Positions 33,936 to 41,406 of a stretch of DNA of 64,000 nt are shown here, one piece after another. The notes below the pieces were generated by a model, which saw only the letters and a list, made by a program, of their open reading frames with translations, had not been told where the DNA came from and searched no databases. A program made the position numbers and the translations under genes. Within the stretch, counting starts at the first letter, position 1. Each line of letters starts with the position of its first letter. The stretch is from BJGO01 sp964640655 (GTDB taxonomy: Bacteria > Bacteroidota > Bacteroidia > Chitinophagales > UBA10324), in the NCBI GenBank assembly GCA_964640655.1, contig CAZXFT010000009.1:55067-119066 (forward strand). Reading direction: 5' to 3'.

Positions 33936-34355
33936 TTACCACTTTAAGTCATCATCTGAAGCAGACGGAGTTTCAGGACGATTGAAGTCGTCTTCGCGTG
34001 GCACTTCTGTTTCTAACTTGTTAAAATTATCAGCCGATTCAGTTTGATTACTTTCTTCATAATTATCGTTTCGTTCAAACTGATCAAAATTAAAATCAGG
34101 TAGAAGCTCGGTTTTGATATGATCTACTGATTTGTTTAATGCAGCCATAAACTTGTTGAAGTCTTCCTTATAAAGAAAAATTTTGTGCTTCTCATAAGAA
34201 TCATCGTGACGTTTCTTACTCTCAGTGATAGTCAGATAATAATCATTTTGCTTTGTGGTTCTTACATCGAAGAAATATGTTCTGCGACGTCCGGCTTTTA
34301 ATCGGAATGAATAAATGGCATCCGATTTCTTATTGTAATTTCTTTCGTTTTCCAA
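33936..34355 (-). CDS. PUR-family (DUF3276) nucleic-acid-binding protein
   Basis: A 139-residue protein with the single PUR repeat of the Bacteroidota DUF3276 family: IYSFRLKAGRRRTYFFDVR, a Lys/Arg-rich beta strand, YYLTITESKKR, and KIFLYKEDFNKFMAAL. The second half (about 85-139) is a highly acidic, low-complexity tail. The PUR fold binds single-stranded nucleic acid in eukaryotic Pur-alpha; the tail may regulate this. There is no ATG or GTG in a suitable place: the frame starts at TTG 34355, with a TATATTTG box (34382-34389) 26 bp upstream. A terminator follows. Confidence 0.88.
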   Translation of the reverse strand: MENERNYNKKSDAIYSFRLKAGRRRTYFFDVRTTKQNDYYLTITESKKRHDDSYEKHKIFLYKEDFNKFMAALNKSVDHIKTELLPDFNFDQFERNDNYEESNQTESADNFNKLETEVPREDDFNRPETPSASDDDLKW

Positions 34356-34381
34356 GTTTAGTAGTTGTCTTTTGCTTGTAG

Positions 34382-34389
34382 CAAATATA
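34382..34389 (-). promoter_or_regulatory. -7 promoter box of the PUR-domain gene
   Basis: Minus-strand TATATTTG, an exact TAnnTTTG match, 26 bp before the TTG start codon at 34355. Confidence 0.6.
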
Positions 34390-34427
34390 TATGAAAGTGC
34401 TTCAGATTACCAATACAGCAGGTTTTT

Positions 34428-36206
34428 TTATGATAAAACTTCCGAAGGCTGTTTACTCGCCAGTTCAAAGTATAATGCTTTATTTAGCATCAGTTCGATG
34501 TGAGTTCCCGATTCCACAATGCGACCTTCATCCATAACTATTATGTTATCGAAGTGTTTAATAGAAGACAAACGATGTGTTATAAGCACTATCGTCCCCT
34601 GAATTTCTTGTATCAGATTGTGCATAAGCTGTTCTTCGGTTGCTGCATCCACTGCACTTAATGCATCATCCAGTATAAGCAGTTGTGGTTTTTTAGCTAT
34701 AGCACGTGCTATGGCTAATCGCTGTTTTTGTCCACCTGATAAAGTAACACCACGCTCTCCTACCCGAGTTTCGTATTTCTCGCTAAAACTAATCACATCC
34801 TGATGCAATAAAGCCGCGTTAGCATATTGAAATAATTGTTCGTGATTACTTGATGAAAGACCAAACGAGATATTGTTTGAAATACTTTCAGAGAAAATAA
34901 AAACATCTTGAGGTACCAAACCAATCAAATGTCTGTATGAAGCAGATTCAAAATCTTTGATGTCCTTTCCATCCAATTTCACAGTGCCCTTGCTTGGATC
35001 AAATGCTCTTGCTAGTATCATTGCCAATGTACTCTTACCACTACCTGTTTTACCAACTATAGCCAATTTGCTTCCTGCTTTAATTGTGAATGATACATTC
35101 CTGAGAGCTTCAATGCCTGTTGCAGGATATGTAAAACTCACTTTATCAAACTCAATGCTATCATCAAAACGCTGAACTAGATTCTTACCTGATTTCAGTT
35201 GTGAATCAGCGTTCAAAAATTCATTGATCCGGTTTTGAGAAACGGCAGCTTGCTGAATCAGAGCAGTAACCCAACCAACTGCAGCAAATGGCCACGTAAC
35301 CATATTGATGTAAATGATAAATTCAACAATAACGCCGGGTGAAATAACTCCTTGTTTAACGAGTAGTCCTCCTACATATATTGTTGAAACAATGCTGATG
35401 CCTACCAGAAAGGCTATTACAGGAAAATAAATTGCCTCTAACTTTACTAAAGATAGTGTTCGTCTTCTATAACCCTCACAAGACTTATTAAATTCATGTG
35501 AAAATATTTCCTGACGTACAAACGCTTTAATTACTCTGATGCCACTGTAAGCCTCTTGAACATAGGTGGTTAACGTTGACAATTGCTCCTGAATAGCTTT
35601 ACTTTTTTGTTCCACTTTTCGGTTAATGTAAAAAATGCACAGTAACATGACTGGTAACGGCAACATACTATAAAATGTTAGTGTAGGACTAACCCGAAGC
35701 ATCTGATAAACAACAAATACTGTCAATACAAGCAGATTAATAGTATACATTAATCCAGGCCCATAGTACATCCTCACTTTAGAAATATCTTCTGTAAGTC
35801 TGGTCATCAAATCGCCGGTGAAGTGTCTTTTAAAAAACAACACATCCAATGTCTGATACTTTTTGAACAATTCATTTTTCTGATCATATTCTATATATCG
35901 CGACATCACAATAATGCTTTGTCGCATAAAAAACATAAATACACCACGCAACACTGCAAATAATATGGTCAATAAAGAAAAGTATATAATGCCGGAATAG
36001 AAATCGTCCAACAGATTGCCGGGAATTAGCGAAAATTGATAGCTGGAAACTATATTGGCTTTACTGAGTACCAGATCAATGCCTCTACGTATAAAAACTG
36101 GGGCCAGAACACCAAATAAATTTGATAAAACAATGAAGAAAACACCGGCAATTAAGCGGTAACGATACTTAAACAGGTATTTATTCAGCGAACTCAGGGC
36201 TGTCAT
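34428..36206 (-). CDS. ABC exporter, fused membrane and ATPase domains
   Basis: A 592-residue half-transporter of the MsbA/MdlB/LmrA type: six spans in the first 310 residues, then the ATPase with Walker A GKTGSGKSTLAMILA, signature LSGGQKQRLAIARA, and Walker B LLILDDALSAVD. In the last motif the usual catalytic Glu after the Walker B Asp is Asp (D-D instead of D-E), as seen in one half of heterodimeric exporters such as YheI/BmrC-like proteins. No partner gene is adjacent, so a homodimer or a distant partner are both open. The substrate is unknown. It is divergent from the leucine dehydrogenase gene. Confidence 0.88.
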   Translation of the reverse strand: MTALSSLNKYLFKYRYRLIAGVFFIVLSNLFGVLAPVFIRRGIDLVLSKANIVSSYQFSLIPGNLLDDFYSGIIYFSLLTILFAVLRGVFMFFMRQSIIVMSRYIEYDQKNELFKKYQTLDVLFFKRHFTGDLMTRLTEDISKVRMYYGPGLMYTINLLVLTVFVVYQMLRVSPTLTFYSMLPLPVMLLCIFYINRKVEQKSKAIQEQLSTLTTYVQEAYSGIRVIKAFVRQEIFSHEFNKSCEGYRRRTLSLVKLEAIYFPVIAFLVGISIVSTIYVGGLLVKQGVISPGVIVEFIIYINMVTWPFAAVGWVTALIQQAAVSQNRINEFLNADSQLKSGKNLVQRFDDSIEFDKVSFTYPATGIEALRNVSFTIKAGSKLAIVGKTGSGKSTLAMILARAFDPSKGTVKLDGKDIKDFESASYRHLIGLVPQDVFIFSESISNNISFGLSSSNHEQLFQYANAALLHQDVISFSEKYETRVGERGVTLSGGQKQRLAIARAIAKKPQLLILDDALSAVDAATEEQLMHNLIQEIQGTIVLITHRLSSIKHFDNIIVMDEGRIVESGTHIELMLNKALYFELASKQPSEVLS

Positions 36207-36224
36207 GTAATCGGTTTAGGTTCA

Positions 36225-36255
36225 TTTGAAACTCAGGAAAATTACCCTACATTTG
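36225..36255 (+). promoter_or_regulatory. Full -33/-7 promoter of the leucine dehydrogenase gene
   Basis: TTTG (36225-36228), a 19-bp spacer and TACATTTG (36248-36255) match the Bacteroidota consensus in both elements and in spacing. The predicted transcript start near 36260 leaves a leader of about 150 nt before the ATG at 36412. Confidence 0.65.
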
Positions 36256-36298
36256 CCCAAAGCCGCAAAAACTAAGATTTAACGAGACAAGAACCATT

Positions 36299-36321
36299 GT
36301 CACGGGTTATACCAAAGTGAC
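36299..36321 (+). promoter_or_regulatory. Inverted repeat in the leucine dehydrogenase leader
   Basis: GTCAC (36299-36303) and GTGAC (36317-36321) enclose 13 bp with a smaller GGT-TAT-ACC hairpin. It could be a protein-binding site or part of a leader structure; no known operator is recognised. Confidence 0.3.
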
Positions 36322-36411
36322 CAAACAAGCAAATTGCACCCTCTTTTGTACCTCGTTTTTCAAAAAGCTGCTTTACAATTTATTTAAGTTCATTTCAAAA
36401 AAGTACTCTTC

Positions 36412-37512
36412 ATGACTACCATAACTGAAAAAATACCAACTACCGCTCCGGGAATTTTTGATCAAATTTCTTCATACGAACACGAACAGGTGGTTTTTTG
36501 CTACGATAAAAACAGTGGATTAAAGAGCATTATAGCCATTCACAACACAACTTTAGGCCCTGCATTAGGCGGAACCCGTATCTGGAACTACAAGAATGAT
36601 GCTGAAGCCATTTTCGATGTGTTACGATTATCGCGCGGCATGACTTTTAAGGCTGCTGCTGCAGGTTTGAATTTAGGTGGTGGAAAAGCCGTAATTATTG
36701 GTGATTCACAAAAAGATAAAAGTGAGGCATTGTTTCGTCGCTACGGAAAGTTTGTAAATAGTTTAAACGGCAAATACATTACAGCCGAGGATGTTGGTAC
36801 GTCAACTATGGATATGGAATATATTTCCTTAGAAACCAATCATGTAACCGGTGTTCCTGAATTTATGGGTGGAAGCGGGGACCCTTCTCCTTTCACTGCC
36901 TACGGTACTTTTCTGGGCATGAAGGCTGCTGCCAAAAAAGCATATGGCTCAGATAAGCTTAGTGGTAAAAAAGTGCTGGTACAAGGCATTGGCCATGTTG
37001 GCGAAGTACTTGTTAAGCATTTAACCGAAGCTGGAGCAAAAGTTTATGTTACCGACATTTTTGAAAAACGTGTGAAAGAGGTTGTGGCAAAATACAATGT
37101 AACTGCAGTGGAAACAGATAGTGTGTATGACATGGATATGGATATATACAGCCCTTGTGCTTTGGGTGCCACACTCAATGATGATACACTGAATCGTTTA
37201 AAATGTACGGTAATAGCCGGCGCTGCAAACAATCAGTTGGAAGACGAAAAACTACATGGTCAAATGCTGATTGAAAAAGGAATTGTTTATGCACCTGACT
37301 TTGTGATCAATGCCGGCGGCTTGATTAATGTTGCCAGTGAACTAGACGGTTATAATCGTGATAAAGTACTAAGTGATGTAGAGAGGATTTATGACCGTGT
37401 TTTAGACATTTTTAAAATAGCTGAACAACAAAAAATTACTACACAACAGGCAGCCATTTTCATTGCTGAAAAGAGATTACGAGATATCGCCAATCTGAAA
37501 AGCCGTTTATAA
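36412..37512 (+). CDS. Leucine (Glu/Leu/Phe/Val family) dehydrogenase
   Basis: NAD-dependent oxidative deamination of branched-chain amino acids. The 366 residues show the family marks: HNTTLGPALGGTRIW, SRGMTFKAAAAGLNLGGGKAVI (catalytic Lys), ITAEDVGTSTMDMEYI, then the Rossmann domain with VQGIGHVGEVLVKHL and the ending NAGGLINVASELDGY. The length (about 360) and the G-P-A-L-G-G-T-R segment fit leucine dehydrogenases of this phylum rather than glutamate dehydrogenases (about 450). It has a textbook promoter and a long leader. nusB and rplS follow on the same strand (gaps of 23 and 54 bp). Confidence 0.92.
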   Translation: MTTITEKIPTTAPGIFDQISSYEHEQVVFCYDKNSGLKSIIAIHNTTLGPALGGTRIWNYKNDAEAIFDVLRLSRGMTFKAAAAGLNLGGGKAVIIGDSQKDKSEALFRRYGKFVNSLNGKYITAEDVGTSTMDMEYISLETNHVTGVPEFMGGSGDPSPFTAYGTFLGMKAAAKKAYGSDKLSGKKVLVQGIGHVGEVLVKHLTEAGAKVYVTDIFEKRVKEVVAKYNVTAVETDSVYDMDMDIYSPCALGATLNDDTLNRLKCTVIAGAANNQLEDEKLHGQMLIEKGIVYAPDFVINAGGLINVASELDGYNRDKVLSDVERIYDRVLDIFKIAEQQKITTQQAAIFIAEKRLRDIANLKSRL

Positions 37513-37535
37513 CATAAGCTAATTCAGGATGTTAA

Positions 37536-38474
37536 ATGATTTCGCGTAGAAGTATCAGAGTTAAATTAATGCAGGGATTTTACTCATACGAAAAAAGCCC
37601 TGAAACCAAGGAAGACAAAGTGCTGGCGACTTGCCTGCAGTCTATCAGTCGATTTAACTCACTTATGTTTTTCAATCTGTTTATTATTGAAAAAACTTGC
37701 AGCTATGTAAAAGGCTACGTTGATAATTTGCGTAACCTGCGCACACGTAAAATAGCTGTCGAAGAGTTATCTATGCGTATTGTTGAGAATGATATTATCG
37801 GGTTCATTCAGCAGTCAAACGCTTATTCTGCTATCAGCAAGAATGAAAACTTTGAAAGTAAAATAGACAGCGATTTATTCAGGAAGTACTTTTTAGAACT
37901 CAAAAACAGCCAATCGTATCAAAAGTATATTATTTCCAACAGCTCAGATCCGAAAGAAGATTATTATTTATTACACGAGCTATATACGCACATTATTACT
38001 GCGGACAAAGATTTTGACAGCATCGTGGAAGACATCTATCCTGAATGGGCAGACGACAAACACCATATTAAGAGTATAGCTATAGATATACTTAAACAAG
38101 TGTCTAATGGCACAAAACCTAATTTGGATGAGCTAATGACTCAAGCAGACAAAAGTTTTGTTGAAAATATGATCAATTCATATGTTTTTCATCATAGTGA
38201 GATAGGAGAACATATCAAAAAACGTCTAACAAACTGGGATGAGGAGCGTGTTGCTGAACTGGATATGATTCTGCTGAGAATGGGTGTTTGTGAATTTATG
38301 TACCAACCTGAAGTACCTGTTAAGGTGAGCATTAATGAGTATCTGGAAATAGCTAAAAATTATAGCACACCCAAGAGCAGCGACTTTATAAACGGTATTT
38401 TAGACCGTGTTTTAAAGGATTTACGCGACTTGAATCTGGTTGTAAAAACCGGACGCGGTGTTGTAGAAGGTTGA
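37536..38474 (+). CDS. nusB: Transcription antitermination factor NusB
   Basis: rRNA antitermination and ribosome biogenesis factor binding boxA RNA. The 312 residues are much longer than the approximately 140 of Escherichia coli NusB, as is usual in Bacteroidota, with an N-terminal extension before the NusB domain. The C-terminal domain has the characteristic helices WDEERVAELDMILLRMGVCEF and VSINEYLEIAKNYSTPKSSDFINGILDRVL-type sequence (about 230-300), which is the conserved NusB core. The start M-I-S-R-R-S-I-R-V-K is also the family start. ATG 37536, 23 bp after leucine dehydrogenase. Confidence 0.92.
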   Translation: MISRRSIRVKLMQGFYSYEKSPETKEDKVLATCLQSISRFNSLMFFNLFIIEKTCSYVKGYVDNLRNLRTRKIAVEELSMRIVENDIIGFIQQSNAYSAISKNENFESKIDSDLFRKYFLELKNSQSYQKYIISNSSDPKEDYYLLHELYTHIITADKDFDSIVEDIYPEWADDKHHIKSIAIDILKQVSNGTKPNLDELMTQADKSFVENMINSYVFHHSEIGEHIKKRLTNWDEERVAELDMILLRMGVCEFMYQPEVPVKVSINEYLEIAKNYSTPKSSDFINGILDRVLKDLRDLNLVVKTGRGVVEG

Positions 38475-38497
38475 TTTTTTTAATAGTCATTCTGTGT

Positions 38498-38505
38498 TAT
38501 ATTTG
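38498..38505 (+). promoter_or_regulatory. -7 promoter box of rplS
   Basis: TATATTTG, exact TAnnTTTG, 23 bp before the ATG at 38529; it gives L19 its own transcript although nusB is only 54 bp upstream. Confidence 0.65.
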
Positions 38506-38528
38506 CCGACCGCAAAAAAAATAGTACC

Positions 38529-38897
38529 ATGGACGCAATTAATTACGTGCACGAACAACTAAGTGCAAAAAAAGAATTTCCAAAATTCAAAGCCGGTGAT
38601 AATATCACGGTTAACTATAAAATCATTGAAGGTAACAAGGAACGTATCCAGGCTTTCAAAGGTGATGTGATACAAATCAAAGGATCAGGTTCTACTAAAA
38701 CTTTTACTGTACGTAAAGTGTCAAACAGTGTAGGTGTTGAGCGTATCTTCCCTTTTACCTCACCAAACATTGAAAGCATTGAGTTTCATAAAGCCGGTCA
38801 TGTACGTCGTGCCCGTATTTTTTACCAACGTGACCTGGTTGGTAAAAAAGCGCGTATCAAAGAAAAGCGCTACAACGCCGAGAAAACCGAAGCTTAA
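38529..38897 (+). CDS. rplS: 50S ribosomal protein L19
   Basis: Ribosomal large-subunit protein at the interface with the small subunit. The 122 residues are highly typical: PKFKAGDNITVNYKIIEGNKERIQAFKGDVI, TFTVRKVSNSVGVERIFPFTSPNIESIE and RRARIFYQRDLVGKKARIKEK. The order nusB - rplS with a separate promoter and a strong terminator (38924-38954) makes this a self-contained transcript. Start ATG 38529. Confidence 0.98.
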   Translation: MDAINYVHEQLSAKKEFPKFKAGDNITVNYKIIEGNKERIQAFKGDVIQIKGSGSTKTFTVRKVSNSVGVERIFPFTSPNIESIEFHKAGHVRRARIFYQRDLVGKKARIKEKRYNAEKTEA

Positions 38898-38923
38898 TTT
38901 CAATTTTTTTTCAAAAACATAAG

Positions 38924-38954
38924 GCTGTCGCAACTTTACGACAGCTTTTTTTTT
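38924..38954 (+). terminator. Intrinsic terminator of rplS
   Basis: Stem GCTGTCG / CGACAGC with an 8-nt loop, followed by nine T's, 26 bp after the rplS stop. The next gene starts only 14 bp downstream. Confidence 0.92.
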
Positions 38955-38968
38955 AAGCATACCACACT

Positions 38969-40072
38969 ATGGCACAAAAGAATACTACCAACACTTTTAA
39001 CCCAAACGACCCTGCAGGAAAAGACGCAAACATTTTTGGTTTGCCTTTCAGTGAAAATGAATCGAAGTTGATATTAATGCCTGTTCCCTGGGAAGCAACA
39101 GTTTCTTACAGCACCGGAACAGCAAATGGACCTGACTCCATTTTTGAAGCATCAAAGCAGGTGGACTTATTCGATCCTATCCTTCCTGACGGATGGAAGC
39201 AAGGGATCTATATGCGAAAGACTGATAAGGCTATGAAAAAAATGAGTCGCGAGAATCGCAAACTGGTTGAGAAAATTATAGCTCACCTCACCGGTGAAGA
39301 AACATTAAAAGTACCGGCATTAAAGAAAGCCTACGATATTGTTAATAAAAGTTCAACAGAACTCAACAAATACTTACATAACCAAACCATGCAGTTATTG
39401 AACAGAAATAAACTGGTCGGTATGGTTGGCGGTGATCATAGCACCCCACTCGGGTTCATTAAAGCCATATGCGATTATTATAAGAATCAGAATGTTGCTG
39501 TGTTACAATTTGATGCTCATTTCGATTTACGAAAAGCCTACGAAGGGTTTAAATATTCGCACGCATCTGTAATGTATAATGCCATACAGGAAACCAATAT
39601 TTCCAAGTTAGTTCAGGTTGGTATTCGTGATTATTGTAACGAGGAGATTGACTTTGTTCAGCAAAACAAAAACCGCATAGAAGTATTTTATGATGCAGAT
39701 CTAAAACGCGCACGTTATTATGGCGAAGCTTGGCATTCCATATGTAAACGCATAGTAGAAACATTACCCGATTTGGTTTATATCAGTTTTGACATTGACG
39801 GTTTAGACCCGAAGCTTTGCCCTAACACAGGAACGCCTGTTCCTGGTGGGCTTGAATTTGATGAAGCTGTTTACTTAATGAATTTGATTGCTGACAGTGG
39901 AAAAAAGATTGTAGGTTTTGATTTAAATGAAGTAGCACCCGGTGAGAATGAATGGGACGCCAATGTAGGTGCGCGATTACTTTACAAGATGTGTAACATA
40001 ACATTAAAGTCGCAGGAACGCTTTCAGGTTTCACATAAACATTCACAGACTGAAAAAGAAAGCGGCGATTAA
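38969..40072 (+). CDS. Arginase/agmatinase/formimidoylglutamase family hydrolase
   Basis: Binuclear manganese ureohydrolase fold. All metal-binding motifs are intact: MVGGDHSTPLG (His), LQFDAHFDLR (Asp-x-His-x-Asp) and YISFDIDGLDP (Asp-x-Asp). Length of 367 is about 60 more than agmatinase because of an insertion at about residues 75-140 (rich in Lys, MKKMSRENRKLVEKIIAHL). The bacterial relatives are named agmatinase-family proteins but the substrate (arginine, agmatine, formiminoglutamate or another guanidino compound) cannot be told; the window also encodes FTCD and a cyanophycinase, both linked to Arg/His nitrogen, but far away. The stop TAA directly abuts the next ATG, with no base between. 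Confidence 0.88.
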   Translation: MAQKNTTNTFNPNDPAGKDANIFGLPFSENESKLILMPVPWEATVSYSTGTANGPDSIFEASKQVDLFDPILPDGWKQGIYMRKTDKAMKKMSRENRKLVEKIIAHLTGEETLKVPALKKAYDIVNKSSTELNKYLHNQTMQLLNRNKLVGMVGGDHSTPLGFIKAICDYYKNQNVAVLQFDAHFDLRKAYEGFKYSHASVMYNAIQETNISKLVQVGIRDYCNEEIDFVQQNKNRIEVFYDADLKRARYYGEAWHSICKRIVETLPDLVYISFDIDGLDPKLCPNTGTPVPGGLEFDEAVYLMNLIADSGKKIVGFDLNEVAPGENEWDANVGARLLYKMCNITLKSQERFQVSHKHSQTEKESGD

Positions 40073-41368
40073 ATGCATCCTCCTCAATTACCATATTTAC
40101 TATACGCAGATGAACAGGGCAAAATATTTGAAGATGAATCTTTTTGGGTTGCAGGTCGCTCAGGAAATGATATTGTATCGTTAAAACCGGAAGACTTTAT
40201 CGAACTTCCTTCCGGTAGTGATTTGTATGTTTTACCAGAACGTTATCCTATAGGTATAAATTCTAAAACAGGTCAACCTGCTATCATTAAAAAAGGGTTT
40301 GCTGTGAGTGCACAAATATCTCCTGCTCATACCATGCTTTTTATGGCTGCATTTCAAAAAACTCCACAGGCCCAAACCCTGCCATTGTTTGCATACTCAT
40401 GCGTTGGATGGCTCGATGGTAAATATTATGTTACAGCTGTTAGAATTGACCGTGATGTTAGACAGGAGCCATTGGGCTTTGACCATAATAAGGTTATCGA
40501 AGGTGTAGAGAAATGGTACAGCAAGTACCCTGATAATCGCTTACTCAGACACATTGGAGATAATTGTGCACTGACGTATAAATGTCCTGCGGCACGTAAT
40601 TTCTTTTTGAACAGATGGGAGGCCCCGATTCCAAGTTCACCGGCATGTAACTCTAACTGTATAGGTTGCATATCATTTCAACCTGAAGATGAACATATAC
40701 GCAGTACACAAGATCGAATCACCTTTAAGCCTACTGCTGAAGAAATAGCACAATATGCTTCAGAGCATTTGAATACGGCACCTTTTCCGATTGTTAGCTT
40801 TGGTCAGGGGTGCGAAGGTGAGCCCTTGTTGATGTGGCCTATACTGAAAGATGCTATAGTTAAAATCAGAGAAAATTCTAAAAAAGGAAGTATCAACATC
40901 AACACTAACGGCAGCATGCCAAAAGCAGTAGAGGATCTTTGTGCAGCTGGTCTCAATAGCATACGTGTAAGTTTGAATAGTGTGCGAGAAGAAATTTATA
41001 ATGCCTATTATCTGCCCAATAATTATCGTTTCAATGCTTTGAAGAAATCTATTCAAACAGTAAGAAAACATGGAGGATGGGCTTCGATAAATTATTTTGT
41101 TTTTCCCGGGATTAATGATGAAGTTGAAGAATATGAAGCGTTGAGAAAATTTATCAGAGAAACAGATTTAACCATGATTCAGTGGCGCAATTTCAATATT
41201 GACCCGGACTGGTATATAGAGCGCATTGGTAAAAAAGAATTTGGTGAAACTATTGGTGTCCAAGAATTAATGAAACGAATTCACGATGAATTTCCTCAGG
41301 TTATGTTTGGTTATTTTAATCCCCCAATGGAAAAGATACTGAAACACAAACAGGAGTTTTCTTTATAA
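40073..41368 (+). CDS. Radical SAM protein with a conserved N-terminal domain, unknown function
   Basis: A 431-residue radical SAM enzyme. The 4Fe-4S motif C-x3-C-x2-C is in PACNSNCIGCISF (about 196-203); SAM-binding features are FGQGCEGEPLL and ININTNGSMPKAVEDLCAAGLNSIRVSLNSV; the barrel continues to WINYFVFPG-like IN...GIND and QWRNFNIDPDW. The first 150 residues form a separate all-beta-like domain (LYADEQGKIFEDESF, VAGRSGNDIVSLKP, LYVLPERYPIGIN, LPLFAYSCVGWLDGKYYVTAVRIDRD) found fused to such radical SAM domains in other bacteria. No C-terminal SPASM or other auxiliary cluster is seen. It directly follows the arginase-family gene, so translation of the two is probably coupled. Substrate unknown. 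Confidence 0.83.
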   Translation: MHPPQLPYLLYADEQGKIFEDESFWVAGRSGNDIVSLKPEDFIELPSGSDLYVLPERYPIGINSKTGQPAIIKKGFAVSAQISPAHTMLFMAAFQKTPQAQTLPLFAYSCVGWLDGKYYVTAVRIDRDVRQEPLGFDHNKVIEGVEKWYSKYPDNRLLRHIGDNCALTYKCPAARNFFLNRWEAPIPSSPACNSNCIGCISFQPEDEHIRSTQDRITFKPTAEEIAQYASEHLNTAPFPIVSFGQGCEGEPLLMWPILKDAIVKIRENSKKGSININTNGSMPKAVEDLCAAGLNSIRVSLNSVREEIYNAYYLPNNYRFNALKKSIQTVRKHGGWASINYFVFPGINDEVEEYEALRKFIRETDLTMIQWRNFNIDPDWYIERIGKKEFGETIGVQELMKRIHDEFPQVMFGYFNPPMEKILKHKQEFSL

Positions 41369-41406
41369 TCGTAAATTCTTACCGGTTACTTCAATACAGG
41401 ATATTA

